Numbered from the stretch's first letter, positions 1-8,221 are shown. The stretch: 18,177 bases of DNA from JADJXV01 sp964527785 (GCA_964527785.1 CAZGNO010000075.1:1-18177); one strand, 5' to 3'. Made by a program: numbers and translations. The notes: generated from the letters alone by a model not told the origin.

Positions 1-33
1 CTATCTGGAACTCAGTGTGACTTGAGCTCGTTT

Positions 34-60
34 GTCATGCTGAGCGTAGTCGAAGTATCT
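34..60 (+). repeat. Partial copy of dispersed GTCATTCTGAGCG repeat
   Basis: The stretch begins GTCATGCTGAGCG and continues to GAAGTATCT. It resembles the 5' part of the hairpin repeats at 15746 and 18038 and the fragment at 18156, all built around GTCATTCTGA followed by GAAGA. It lies just beyond the 3' end of the FG-GAP gene. Only part of a unit is visible and no hairpin partner is present. The rest of positions 1-153 shows no gene and no clear terminator. Confidence 0.5.
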
Positions 61-153
61 AGTACTTGCCAATTTTTTCAAACAAATAATTTACTGAATT
101 TAATGGTTCGGTTATTTTAGTCCTATCACTTACTTACTTAAATTTGCTCATCC

Positions 154-3100
154 TCATTGTGTCTTATAGCTTAGATTGATTGTTTTTTTTACGACATTAC
201 CTTTGTAAAAACTAATACTTTTAACGTCGGATGATACAATCATATTCAACGAGCTTTGTGATAAATATCCAGCACCATGATAAAATTCTTGGCGATATGA
301 CTGTCCATTTTTCAATGTAACAATTGCATACGTAAAGCCGTCCTTCCTGTCAACTTTAACTTCGGTCGTTTTAATTGTTGGCGATTTCTTAAACACTTGC
401 AAAGGCGAACTGTTATTACCCGTCATAATATACATACCGTCATTTTTTGCCGATGATATTGTTATTACACTTCGAGCATCTTTCATATCAAAGAAACCGC
501 TCTCAGATTTGGAAAGTGGCTTGAAATCGCCGTTACCATCCCCAAGATAAAGTACCCCTTGACTTGCATCATATCTCCACGCCTCACGGTCAGGTCCGAA
601 GAAATTACCTACAGAAAGGATATCTACACTACCGTCTCCGTTAAAATCTTGAATATTTGTTCCGAATATCGGCGAAATTTGAGCAACCTCCGGCAATATG
701 TCGGCACGGAACTTACCGTTTCCAAGATTTTCTACATAACAACTTTGGAAATAATTAGCTTTAAGATGATTAGCAGAGTCAATTTTCTCTTTTGAGAAAA
801 TTGACTGGAATTCAGCTACAGCGAAATCTGCATACACAGGAAATTTTTTATTGAGTATGGGAAACGCGTTATACATGGCAAGAAACACTCTGAGAGGATA
901 TTTCTTCCCCTCATAAAAATATGTCATCACATGATCTACACTTCCATTATCATCAAAATCATGCGAATACAATTCTATAGGGTACTTATCTGTTGCCTTG
1001 TACCGAGTGTTTACTCCTAAATTTCCTAACACATAATCAATATCTCCGTCATTATCGAAATCACCGCCATTAATGCTGTTCCACCAACCGAACATAGTAT
1101 CCAACCCGCTCCCTTGAGTCACTTCTCTAAAGTTGCTTCCTATATTCTGATATATGTGCGGCGTCATCCATTCCCCTACTATTATTAAGTCCAGATTTCC
1201 ATCATTATTATAATCTGTCCACAATGCAGATGTAACCATCCCTACGTTCAGAAAATCATGACCAAGCTGATCGGTAACGTCAATAAAAGTTCCGTGATCA
1301 TTCATTAGCAAATAGCTGCGAGGGATTTCAGGATACCTACCGGGTACATTGCGACCACCCACAAATAAGTCCAAATCACCGTCATTATCAAAATCACCCG
1401 CTACTACACAAGATGTGCTTGTCTGCATAAACGGAAGCTGTCCTTTTGTGAAACTGCCTTTGCCGTCGTTAATGTATAATCTATCCAGTAATAACTGCGG
1501 CTCTTCAATACTGCCTTCATTGCCTCCGCTTGCTACATATACATCCAAATCGCTGTCGTCGTCTGCATCAAACAAAATGACACCCAGATCTTCGAACATT
1601 GAGTCATTAGCCATTGTTTTTTGTGGCGAAAGTACAAATCTACCGGAGGGTTGCTGGAGGAAAAGACTTGACGAAATCTCTTGTGAACCGCCGATGAAGA
1701 TATCTTCCAACCCATCACCGTTTACATCCCCAACTGCCATTCCCGGACCATTTATCGAAAGACGATTAGGCAAAAGCCGATCTTGAAAAAAATCATCATA
1801 TAAATTTTCAATATGAGTAAAATTCAAACTTGTGTCGGGGGAAACTTCAGTTAGAATTGTTGATATTACTTCGGGTTCTTCAACTTTTTGAACAAGTGCA
1901 TCTTCTTCTTTTACTGTTATTTTCTGATTTACTTTCACATTTTTTAATGTCTGTTTTTGACCACTGCGCCATGTAATCGTAACTTCATCTATTTGTTTTG
2001 CCTTACCAACTCCCAAATTAACCAAAACATCGCTTGAAGAAGCAAATCCGTGCACTCTCGCAACCTCTATTGTTTGGCTTATGTCTCCGCTTCTGACTTG
2101 TATTCTTGATCCAAGCCCTTCGGTATTTAGCCCCTTTCCTGCCAGCTTAACCTGTAAGTAATTGCCCAAACCATTTTCTCGGCTCATATTCTTATATACA
2201 GTAGCCATCGTATCTATATTATTAAGAACCAAATCCAAGTCCCCGTCATTGTCAAAATCAGCGTATGCAGCTGCTACTGTATTGAATGGAATTTCAAAGC
2301 CCCATTCATTAGTAACTCTTTGGAACTCAATATTCCCGCTATTACGGAACAGAAAATTAGGGACACGAGTTCTGGGTAATCTTCGTAAATACGGATCGAG
2401 GTCAATATCATCCGGTTTCAATCTACGAGTACTGTCTTCCATAATTTTCGCCATTTCTTCAAGTCCCATTTTTCTTAGGACATCAGGGGATGCTGCAAAT
2501 CGAATTGCGTCCCTATCCATAATATCATATTTTAAGCCGTTAGTTACAATAATGTCCTTGAAACCGTCATTGTTGAAATCACAGAGAAGTGTCGTCCAAC
2601 TCCAGTCAGTCTGAGCAACACCGGCAGAATACGCAATATCACTAAATGTACAGTCACCTTGATTTAATTGCATCGTATTTTTAACCATTTGAAGTGAATC
2701 ATAGTTAGAGCTGAATACGGATAAATTGTCAAATTGCGTGTTCCGTCTTTTATGATTATCGGGGAGCATATCAACTGTCATAAAATCAATATACCCGTCG
2801 TTATTGACATCAGCAGCATCGCTTCCCATACTGTAGTAACTTGTGTGTTTTGTCGCTTTTTTTGTTTCATCCTTGAAGGTGCCATTTTGTTGATTTATAT
2901 AGAGATGATCAGGTTCTTCAAAATCATTGGCAACATAAATATCCAGCCACCCATCGTTGTTATAATCAGCAATTGAGGCACTCAAACCGAAACCCCTTTG
3001 AACTAATCCTGCTTTCTCTGCAACATCTGTGAATTTATTATTGCCATTATTTTGAAAAAGTTTGCTCGGCTCTCCGGGTGATTTAAAACTTGACCGTGAT

Positions 3101-3774
3101 ATTCCATTTACAACGAGATATATATCTAAATCACCGTCATTGTCATAATCAAAAAAGGTAGATTGAATACTGTTTCCTATAAAGTCCACTCCGAACTCTT
3201 TGGCTTTGTCTGTAAAAGTACCGTCGCCGTTATTGATGAAAAAACGATTAGGAGTAAAATTATACTCCGATACATAAATATCCAAATCACCGTCTCCTTC
3301 GATATCAACCATTGTAGCACCGAACGAACAAGCAGCTGAATCTCCTACTCCGGCAGATTCGGGTGCTTCTTCAAATTTAAAGTTTCCTTTATTGATAAAT
3401 AATTTATTTGGAGCCATAAATCTGGTTAGGTAAATATCGGGGAGACCGTCTCCGTTCACGTCACCGACAGCTACACCGCCGGAAGCAATGGTAAATAGTT
3501 TACTGCTTTCCTTCAATGCCTTGCTTGGAGGTACAAGATTATTAAATTTCACTCCGGTAACATCCTCAGATAACAGTTGAAACACTGCTTCTTGCGATGG
3601 CAACACAGAAGTTGATGGTTGTCTTTTGCTTTTCGGTTCGATAGTGGTTGATTTAGCTTTTGCTGTCGTAGATTTTTTAGCATTTTTACTTTTTTGAAGC
3701 ACTGAAGAATATGCGGAAGCAAAAAATAGTGCTGTCAGTACTAAACAGGTTGATACAAAACGTGAGGTTTTCAT
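154..3774 (-). CDS. Exported FG-GAP/VCBS repeat protein with ASPIC/UnbV domain
   Basis: This 1206-residue protein starts with a Sec signal peptide (about 1-24) and no convincing lipobox. A Lys/Ser/Thr-rich linker covers about 28-56. Fourteen calcium-binding-type DxDxDGxxD motifs follow, starting near D105, 157, 209, 270, 322, 399, 506, 683, 736, 794, 854, 905, 939 and 1043. They form two beta-propeller-like blocks separated by an ASPIC/UnbV domain at about 538-622 (Pfam PF07593 type). The motif at 736 has Ser in place of Gly. The C-terminal 70 residues contain a GAGYLSQSS segment of the kind I recall at this position in Bacteroidota homologues. I see no obvious type IX secretion sorting domain. 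FG-GAP/ASPIC proteins are secreted or surface-bound, and the function of most, including this one, is unknown. The ATG at 3774 directly precedes the signal peptide. The gene is last in the minus-strand group and 265 bp from ldcA, so it may have its own promoter. Confidence 0.9.
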   Translation of the reverse strand: MKTSRFVSTCLVLTALFFASAYSSVLQKSKNAKKSTTAKAKSTTIEPKSKRQPSTSVLPSQEAVFQLLSEDVTGVKFNNLVPPSKALKESSKLFTIASGGVAVGDVNGDGLPDIYLTRFMAPNKLFINKGNFKFEEAPESAGVGDSAACSFGATMVDIEGDGDLDIYVSEYNFTPNRFFINNGDGTFTDKAKEFGVDFIGNSIQSTFFDYDNDGDLDIYLVVNGISRSSFKSPGEPSKLFQNNGNNKFTDVAEKAGLVQRGFGLSASIADYNNDGWLDIYVANDFEEPDHLYINQQNGTFKDETKKATKHTSYYSMGSDAADVNNDGYIDFMTVDMLPDNHKRRNTQFDNLSVFSSNYDSLQMVKNTMQLNQGDCTFSDIAYSAGVAQTDWSWTTLLCDFNNDGFKDIIVTNGLKYDIMDRDAIRFAASPDVLRKMGLEEMAKIMEDSTRRLKPDDIDLDPYLRRLPRTRVPNFLFRNSGNIEFQRVTNEWGFEIPFNTVAAAYADFDNDGDLDLVLNNIDTMATVYKNMSRENGLGNYLQVKLAGKGLNTEGLGSRIQVRSGDISQTIEVARVHGFASSSDVLVNLGVGKAKQIDEVTITWRSGQKQTLKNVKVNQKITVKEEDALVQKVEEPEVISTILTEVSPDTSLNFTHIENLYDDFFQDRLLPNRLSINGPGMAVGDVNGDGLEDIFIGGSQEISSSLFLQQPSGRFVLSPQKTMANDSMFEDLGVILFDADDDSDLDVYVASGGNEGSIEEPQLLLDRLYINDGKGSFTKGQLPFMQTSTSCVVAGDFDNDGDLDLFVGGRNVPGRYPEIPRSYLLMNDHGTFIDVTDQLGHDFLNVGMVTSALWTDYNNDGNLDLIIVGEWMTPHIYQNIGSNFREVTQGSGLDTMFGWWNSINGGDFDNDGDIDYVLGNLGVNTRYKATDKYPIELYSHDFDDNGSVDHVMTYFYEGKKYPLRVFLAMYNAFPILNKKFPVYADFAVAEFQSIFSKEKIDSANHLKANYFQSCYVENLGNGKFRADILPEVAQISPIFGTNIQDFNGDGSVDILSVGNFFGPDREAWRYDASQGVLYLGDGNGDFKPLSKSESGFFDMKDARSVITISSAKNDGMYIMTGNNSSPLQVFKKSPTIKTTEVKVDRKDGFTYAIVTLKNGQSYRQEFYHGAGYLSQSSLNMIVSSDVKSISFYKGNVVKKTINLSYKTQ

Positions 3775-4039
3775 GGATATATCCGGAGATAATAAAAATA
3801 TATTTGTGAGCGAGGGATTGGGATATCCCTAACAAATGAGAAAAAGTTCATTGCCTGATTAGAACGATGAATCTTTCTTACTTCTGATAATTACAAGAAT
3901 CTTATACGCAAAATACGCATTTTTTCACAAAGAAATTAGTCACAATTTTCGATAACCCGATAATCAGACAAAAGACAACTTTTTTTCCTTACATTGAAGA
4001 ATGTATAGAGTTTAGTTTTTTTTCTGTTTTGCTTCTACC

Positions 4040-4975
4040 TTACTGAGCTAATGGGCTTTCGATAAGCTTGAGTGAAGATTCCTTAGCGGAAACTTGGGCT
4101 TTGCACCCAAAAGGAAGGGTGATTTTTTGGGATTGATGCCCGTAGAGGATATTTCCAAGCGAGGGTAATTTTGCTCGCTCGGCATATTCAATCAATACTT
4201 CCTTCATTGGACGTTGAGGTACACTCGATTGGCGTGCTCCATCAGCAGTAAATTGACCGAAACAGACACTTGAAAGTTTTCTCCACAAACCGGCATTCTC
4301 ACAATGGGATAGCATCCTGTCAATCCGATATGGCTCTTCGCCTATATCTTCTGCCAACAGTATACCGTCCTTCAATTTCGGTATGAAGGGTGTACCAATC
4401 AATGAAGTCATCACAGTCAAATTACCGCAATACAACCTCCCAGTTGCTTCACCTTTATAAAAACGTTCACCGGAGATGGAATGCTCTTGATAAAACTTCG
4501 GGTGGGAAATTATACCCCAGAACCATTCCTCAGCAAGCAGATGAAACGTATCAGCCATATCCACCGATGGCATTGCACCTGAAAAAGTAATTAACCCCGC
4601 ATTACGAAAAATTGCAGATTGTAATGCAGTCGTATCAGAAAACCCTACAAATATCTTGGGGTTCTTACGAATTAAATTGTAATCCAAATTCTCTAGAAAG
4701 CGCGCAGAACCAAATCCCCCGCGAGCGCAGAAAATAGCATCAACAACAGGATTTGCGAACATTTCCTCAACATCTAAACGTCGTTCATCATCTGTTCCTG
4801 CCAGATAACCGCCCCATATATTATGAACCGATCGTCCCAGTTCCACTCTATAGCCACATCTTTCTAGATAAGAAATTCCTCTTTCCAGCCGAAGCGGGTC
4901 ACGCTGTGGCGAGGCAGGGGAAATAATTCCTATGACTCCTTTTTTCTTTATCGGTTTGGGTTTAATTATTTTCAT
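4040..4975 (-). CDS. ldcA: LD-carboxypeptidase (muramoyltetrapeptide carboxypeptidase, S66 family)
   Basis: Counted from the ATG at 4975, the protein has 311 residues, the usual size for peptidase family S66. It opens with the family hallmark GVIGIISPASP. The catalytic triad is visible: the nucleophile in GFSDTTAL (Ser113), the Glu in LAEDIGEEPYRIDR (Glu209) and the His in YGHQSQKITLPFG (His280). The ARGGFGSAR segment is also typical. These enzymes remove the terminal D-alanine from L,D-linked tetrapeptides during murein recycling, usually in the cytoplasm, and no signal peptide is seen here. The reading frame can be extended upstream to a TTG at 4999, but that codon lies in the terminator hairpin of the preceding gene, so the ATG is preferred. 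It is 78 bp from the lipoprotein gene. No good promoter of its own was recognised, so it may depend on terminator read-through. Confidence 0.92.
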   Translation of the reverse strand: MKIIKPKPIKKKGVIGIISPASPQRDPLRLERGISYLERCGYRVELGRSVHNIWGGYLAGTDDERRLDVEEMFANPVVDAIFCARGGFGSARFLENLDYNLIRKNPKIFVGFSDTTALQSAIFRNAGLITFSGAMPSVDMADTFHLLAEEWFWGIISHPKFYQEHSISGERFYKGEATGRLYCGNLTVMTSLIGTPFIPKLKDGILLAEDIGEEPYRIDRMLSHCENAGLWRKLSSVCFGQFTADGARQSSVPQRPMKEVLIEYAERAKLPSLGNILYGHQSQKITLPFGCKAQVSAKESSLKLIESPLAQ

Positions 4976-4990
4976 TCGTAATTCAATTCT

Positions 4991-5029
4991 AAAAAGCAAA
5001 AGGCGAACCCCATGCGTTCGCCCCTTGCT
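4991..5029 (-). terminator. Rho-independent terminator after the PsbP-like lipoprotein gene
   Basis: In the minus-strand RNA, positions 5029-5016 pair with 5008-4995. This gives 14 consecutive pairs including two G-U wobbles, around a 7-nt loop, and is followed by a U-run at 4995-4991. The wobbles make the stem continuous only on the minus strand, which sets its direction. It sits 25 nt after the lipoprotein stop codon and ends 16 nt before the ldcA ATG, so ldcA is partly insulated from the upstream gene. Confidence 0.8.
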
Positions 5030-5053
5030 AAAAAAACACTAACGTATTTATTT

Positions 5054-6082
5054 TTATTGCAACTTAAACGACGAAACACATTTCTCAAATATTGGGAGAT
5101 ATACCGATTCTTGGGGTTTATACCAGTTCATTGTAATTCTAAACATCTTATCATTTTTAATAGCAAAGTATACACGGCTGCTTACATCTTTTGCAAATGA
5201 ATAGTTAATCGAGTATGCCTTCACACCGCTTACAGTAGTTGCATTTGCATTCGTAGCTTTGTAGCGAGCTTTGTTATCGTTAACAATTTTATCCAAATTC
5301 TTTTGTTTTGATGCATCAAACACATCTACTTGAATTGAACAATCCAAGCGATCGCCTACATAATTTGCACTGGCAAGCGTTCCCTTTACGCTGGTGCGAG
5401 TTCCCGTGAAATTATCGGGGACACTAATCGAGAAACCATTGCCGGATATTGAGCGCATTGTTTCAGAGGGAGGTGCAGGTTCAGTTTTTACAGTATCAAC
5501 TTTAACAACTTTTGGAGCCGGGGCAGTAGCAAGAGTAACTGATGTAATAATTTCATCAAAAGATTTACGATAGGCATCAAATGTACCTCCGAATGCACTC
5601 ATTTCCACAATGGTAACATACATACTATCTTTCATGGCAAAATATTTTTCGCTTTGAAATTTACCGTCACCAAGGTCGAAACTACATATGAGTTTTGTAC
5701 CTTCTGCACCTCCAACTGATGCTTTTTCGGGAGCTGCATACGATTCGGCTGTAAATTCCTTGCTGTCACTTACTATTTGGTCGAGAGTTTTACCCTCAGT
5801 TTTCATTGCAGAAATAGAAATTCTGGCACCTGCCACACCTTCGGCATCATATTTACTAAATCTTTCTACTGCATCAGCCGTTGAGAATACAACCGCTTGA
5901 GCCCCTGCTTGTTTACGCAGTGACCAGTTAGAGGGGTATTTCAATCCAAAACCCAATGTTTCATCTTTATACGTTTCCATACCGGTAATTGCAACCGGCT
6001 CACCTTTTTTTGTTCCACCGCAACCGATAAGTACTACAGTCAGTACAAATGCAGCTAAAAAACTATTGTGCCATGTCTTCAT
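5054..6082 (-). CDS. Lipoprotein with two PsbP-like domains
   Basis: This 342-residue protein has a clear lipoprotein signal peptide: a short basic start, a hydrophobic stretch at 8-19, and lipobox LIGC with the lipidated Cys at position 21. The mature part contains two similar halves, about 36-185 and 210-342. The first opens with YKDETLGFGLKYPSNW and the second with GNGFSISVPDNF, the start expected of PsbP-like/DUF1795-type folds. A Pro/Val/Lys-rich linker at 186-209 joins them. Proteins of this type occur in cell envelopes and their substrates are mostly unknown. The start is secure because GAGG stands 8 nt before the ATG and a Bacteroidota-type promoter lies about 50 nt upstream. The gene forms its own transcription unit, ending in the terminator at 4991-5029. 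The fold assignment is by motif only. Confidence 0.8.
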   Translation of the reverse strand: MKTWHNSFLAAFVLTVVLIGCGGTKKGEPVAITGMETYKDETLGFGLKYPSNWSLRKQAGAQAVVFSTADAVERFSKYDAEGVAGARISISAMKTEGKTLDQIVSDSKEFTAESYAAPEKASVGGAEGTKLICSFDLGDGKFQSEKYFAMKDSMYVTIVEMSAFGGTFDAYRKSFDEIITSVTLATAPAPKVVKVDTVKTEPAPPSETMRSISGNGFSISVPDNFTGTRTSVKGTLASANYVGDRLDCSIQVDVFDASKQKNLDKIVNDNKARYKATNANATTVSGVKAYSINYSFAKDVSSRVYFAIKNDKMFRITMNWYKPQESVYLPIFEKCVSSFKLQ

Positions 6083-6138
6083 GATATTTTCCTCAATACT
6101 TAAATTATGAATGAAACAAGCAATATATTATCAATACG

Positions 6139-6169
6139 CAAAAATAACGAGCTTTTTATCAAGTGCAAA
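6139..6169 (-). promoter_or_regulatory. Bacteroidota-type promoter of the lipoprotein gene
   Basis: Reading the minus strand, TTTG (6169-6166) is followed by exactly 19 nt and then TATTTTTG (6146-6139), a full match to the Bacteroidota consensus TTTG-N19/20-TAnnTTTG. Transcription would start near 6132, giving a leader of about 50 nt before the ATG at 6082. Confidence 0.72.
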
Positions 6170-6260
6170 GTAATGTTTTGATTTTATACCTAATACATTA
6201 GAATTTTCTTTCAGTAATTGTTATTAAAGAAAAATGCTCTTCAATACCGTACACAATCAT

Positions 6261-6740
6261 CTATATCAATTTTTGCAATTCTTCTTCTGTAAGACGGTAT
6301 GGGTACCATCCACTGAGATGTGATGCTCCTAAACGGTCGTAAAACTTGATTGCATTTTCGTTCCAATCCAGCACTTGCCATTCCATTCTTCCACATCCGC
6401 GTTCAAGGGCAAGCCGTACCAAAAATTGAATAAGATTATACCCTATCCCCTGTTTCCGATATTCAGGCAACACAAATAAATCTTCAAGATATAAGGTAGG
6501 TTTTGCCAAAAAACTGGAGTACGTCTCGAAAATAATCACATAACCGACAGCTGTTCCATCAAAAAATCCTAAATACGACTCAAATTTCGGTTGTTTGGCA
6601 AAACAATCATTACGAAGCCGCATCTGCGCTTCCCTATCAGGTGGAGCTAGCTTTTCAAATTCAGCAAGAGCTATTATCAACCCCAACAGTTTGTCGAAGT
6701 TATCGGATGTTACCTTTTCAATTGTACAATGTTCATTCAT
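6261..6740 (-). CDS. GNAT N-acetyltransferase, spermidine/thialysine acetyltransferase-like
   Basis: Counted from the ATG at 6740, the protein has 159 residues. It carries the GNAT acetyl-CoA signature RKQGIG (R95-x-x-G98-x-G100) after the segment LYLEDLFVLPEY. Near the C-terminus it has ERGCGRMEWQVLDWNENAIKFYDRLGA. This layout, together with ALAEFEKL near the N-terminus, is typical of the SSAT/SSAT2-like subfamily, which acetylates polyamines or thialysine. The real substrate cannot be read from sequence. The frame continues upstream to a TTG at 6767, but family alignment favours the ATG. No strong Shine-Dalgarno or promoter was recognised. It is the first gene of the minus-strand group and is separated from the lipoprotein gene by 178 bp with that gene's own promoter. 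Confidence 0.88.
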   Translation of the reverse strand: MNEHCTIEKVTSDNFDKLLGLIIALAEFEKLAPPDREAQMRLRNDCFAKQPKFESYLGFFDGTAVGYVIIFETYSSFLAKPTLYLEDLFVLPEYRKQGIGYNLIQFLVRLALERGCGRMEWQVLDWNENAIKFYDRLGASHLSGWYPYRLTEEELQKLI

Positions 6741-6860
6741 GGTATTAGATGTATTAATATATAACAAGGCATAATCTCTCTTTAACGGTTATTGAATTTT
6801 GAAAAGACTATTTAACTGATGTTACACACAAATAAATTACAATACAGAATTTAAAATGTT

Positions 6861-6890
6861 ATAGTTCCTTAGGAACTGTATATCGGTAGA
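6861..6890 (+). repeat. Hairpin repeat unit A (TATCGGTAGA family)
   Basis: The unit has a perfect small palindrome, AGTTCC-TTA-GGAACT (6863-6877), followed by the conserved tail GTATATCGGTAGA. It is the first of four related units in this gap. Units A and B point one way, C and D the other. Confidence 0.75.
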
Positions 6891-6911
6891 AACAAGTACA
6901 CAGACTATGAT

Positions 6912-6941
6912 ATAGTTCCGAAGTAACGGCATATCGGTAGA
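6912..6941 (+). repeat. Hairpin repeat unit B (TATCGGTAGA family)
   Basis: This unit has the same order as unit A: an imperfect palindrome starting AGTTCCGAAG, then ATATCGGTAGA. Its tail starts 50 nt after the tail of unit A. Confidence 0.72.
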
Positions 6942-6961
6942 ATATGATGAAGATCATCCTT

Positions 6962-6990
6962 ATACCGATATGTCATCCCTCCGTGATTTC
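6962..6990 (-). repeat. Hairpin repeat unit C (TATCGGTA family, inverted)
   Basis: Read on the minus strand, the unit runs from GAAATCACGGAGGGATG to ATATCGGTA. It is inverted relative to A and B. A small palindrome, GATGA-AGA-TCATC, lies between units B and C at about 6945-6957. Confidence 0.72.
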
Positions 6991-7011
6991 CGCAAAAGTT
7001 GCTTCCACTCT

Positions 7012-7039
7012 CTACCGATATTGCACCCCTCCGGGATTT
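7012..7039 (-). repeat. Hairpin repeat unit D (TATCGGTAG family, inverted)
   Basis: Read on the minus strand, the unit has AAATCCCGGAGGGG followed by TGCAATATCGGTAG. Its tail is 50 nt from that of unit C, mirroring the A-B spacing. Together A-D form an inverted block of about 180 bp. Confidence 0.72.
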
Positions 7040-7040
7040 A

Positions 7041-7297
7041 ATACATAACACGTATTGTAATTCTTCAAATTAAACATATGATTGAGTAACACCGGTATCC
7101 AGGTAATGTTTGCCTCCCCTGCTTGCTCAGATTTCAATAACCGTACAAATTTACACAAATCAAAATTTATGAATTAGAAGAAATTTATTAGTCACAGGAT
7201 ATTTTGAATCAATGAGTAATGACATAAACTCACAGTTTATGTAACTCGCTAATGAATGAAAGATATTTATCCTGACCGATAATTTGTCAAAAAGCGG
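7041..7297. other. Gene-free stretch upstream of yicC
   Basis: I see no credible coding frame or RNA gene here. It holds a locally GC-richer island at about 7090-7132 (ACCGGTATCCAGG to CTTGCTCAG) that I do not recognise. A perfect 9-bp inverted repeat, ACATAAACT-CAC-AGTTTATGT, lies at 7222-7242. No T-run follows the palindrome, so it is not a standard terminator and could be an operator. Confidence 0.5.
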
Positions 7298-7305
7298 TAT
7301 TTTTG
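7298..7305 (+). promoter_or_regulatory. Possible -7 element of the yicC-gmk promoter
   Basis: TATTTTTG matches the Bacteroidota -7 consensus TAnnTTTG and lies 40 nt before the yicC ATG. No TTTG is found 19-21 nt upstream, so only half of the promoter is supported. Confidence 0.35.
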
Positions 7306-7345
7306 AGTACTGAAGTAGTGTTTAACCTCACATTTGAGAATTTAT

Positions 7346-8221
7346 ATGATAAAAAGTATGACCGGCTTTAGTAAAGCCGAGACCAGCGAAAAAGGAATTA
7401 CGGCAAGTGTCGAGATAAAAAGTGTAAACGGACGCTATTTGGAAACTTCTGTCAAGCTTCCAAAAAATCTCAATCACAAAGAATTCGATGTCCGTGAAGC
7501 AACCCGTAAAGCACTGACCCGCGGAAGTGTTTTTGTAAATATTAATGTTCAACAAGGGACAGCTTCACAGTCCATGCAGTTCAACGAAGAAGCTGCTGCA
7601 GAATACTTCGCTGCAATTGAAAAGCTTAAGAAACGCTTGAAGATTAAAGAACCGATTACTCTCAGCCATCTTTTTGCTTTCGCTGATGCGATGGTAGAAA
7701 GCAAGCAGGACGACGCTTCTGAAATTATTTGGAAATTAGTTGCAAAGTCGCTAGTCGAAGCACTCAAAGAACTTGATGCAATGCGCAAAAAAGAAGGGAA
7801 TGAAATAGCACGTGATTTACGGAACAGAGTAAAAAACATCGAAGAATCCCTTGCTAAAATAGAAGATAAAGCCGTGCAGCGAATTCCCGAAGAACGCGAA
7901 CGCCTTCGCCAAAGAATCGCACAGCTATTCGAGAGCGATGAAATTGACGAACAGCGTCTGCAAATGGAAATTGTCATTCTTGCCGATAAACTTGATATTT
8001 CGGAAGAATGTGTACGTTTACGCAGCCACATTAAGTTTTTCCATGAAACAATGAAGCAGACCGATGCTGTTGGTCGTAAATTAAATTTCTTGCTTCAAGA
8101 AATGCACCGTGAAGTAAATACAATCGGCTCGAAGGCAAACGATGCTTCGATTGCGCAAATCGTTGTGGGTATGAAAGAAGAGCTAGAGCGCATCCGTGAA
8201 CAAGCACAAAATATCGAGTAA
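7346..8221 (+). CDS. yicC: YicC/YloC family protein (endoribonuclease family)
   Basis: This 291-residue protein begins MIKSMTGFSKAE, close to the classic family start, which fixes the ATG at 7346 over an in-frame TTG at 7334. The YicC N-terminal domain covers about 1-155. The DUF1732 C-terminal domain includes the signature LLQEMHREVNTIGSKAND and ends in LERIREQAQNIE. B. subtilis YloC has been reported to be an endoribonuclease, and E. coli YicC has been linked to small-RNA degradation. The cellular role in this phylum is inference. The gene lies 31 bp upstream of gmk, and the pairing of yicC with gmk is widespread, so they are probably co-transcribed. Confidence 0.93.
   Translation: MIKSMTGFSKAETSEKGITASVEIKSVNGRYLETSVKLPKNLNHKEFDVREATRKALTRGSVFVNINVQQGTASQSMQFNEEAAAEYFAAIEKLKKRLKIKEPITLSHLFAFADAMVESKQDDASEIIWKLVAKSLVEALKELDAMRKKEGNEIARDLRNRVKNIEESLAKIEDKAVQRIPEERERLRQRIAQLFESDEIDEQRLQMEIVILADKLDISEECVRLRSHIKFFHETMKQTDAVGRKLNFLLQEMHREVNTIGSKANDASIAQIVVGMKEELERIREQAQNIE

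Noticed and set aside
1349..1786. Long open frame on the plus strand inside the FG-GAP gene (and similar ones at 2162-2614)
   Set aside because: These frames come from the repeated Asp-rich codons of the gene on the other strand. They have no family resemblance and no ribosome-binding site.
3901..3930. Sigma70-like TTGTGA-N18-TATAAG on the minus strand ahead of the FG-GAP gene
   Set aside because: Other promoters in the window follow the Bacteroidota pattern TTTG-N19/20-TAnnTTTG, which this site lacks. In AT-rich DNA such a match is weak evidence.
6201..6234. Inverted repeat TTTTCTTT...AAAGAAAA after the GNAT gene as a terminator
   Set aside because: The arms are purely AT-rich with a 14-nt loop and would form a weak stem. 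I cannot separate it from chance.
6738..6772. Eleven-codon upstream frame overlapping the GNAT start as ATGA
   Set aside because: It has an AGAGAG just before its ATG and could couple translation, but so short a frame in AT-rich DNA is easily due to chance. No conservation can be tested here.
6861..7040. CRISPR-like repeat spacing of about 50 nt
   Set aside because: There are only four units, two in each orientation, with diverged hairpins and no neighbouring cas genes. This is an intergenic hairpin repeat cluster, not a CRISPR array.
7090..7132. GC-richer island considered as a tRNA or small RNA gene
   Set aside because: No cloverleaf, no T-loop GTTCGA-type sequence and no promoter or terminator pair could be found.
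7549..8031. Minus-strand open frame of 160 codons inside yicC
   Set aside because: It is antisense to a conserved gene, rich in Ser/Arg through codon mirroring, and has no recognisable domain.
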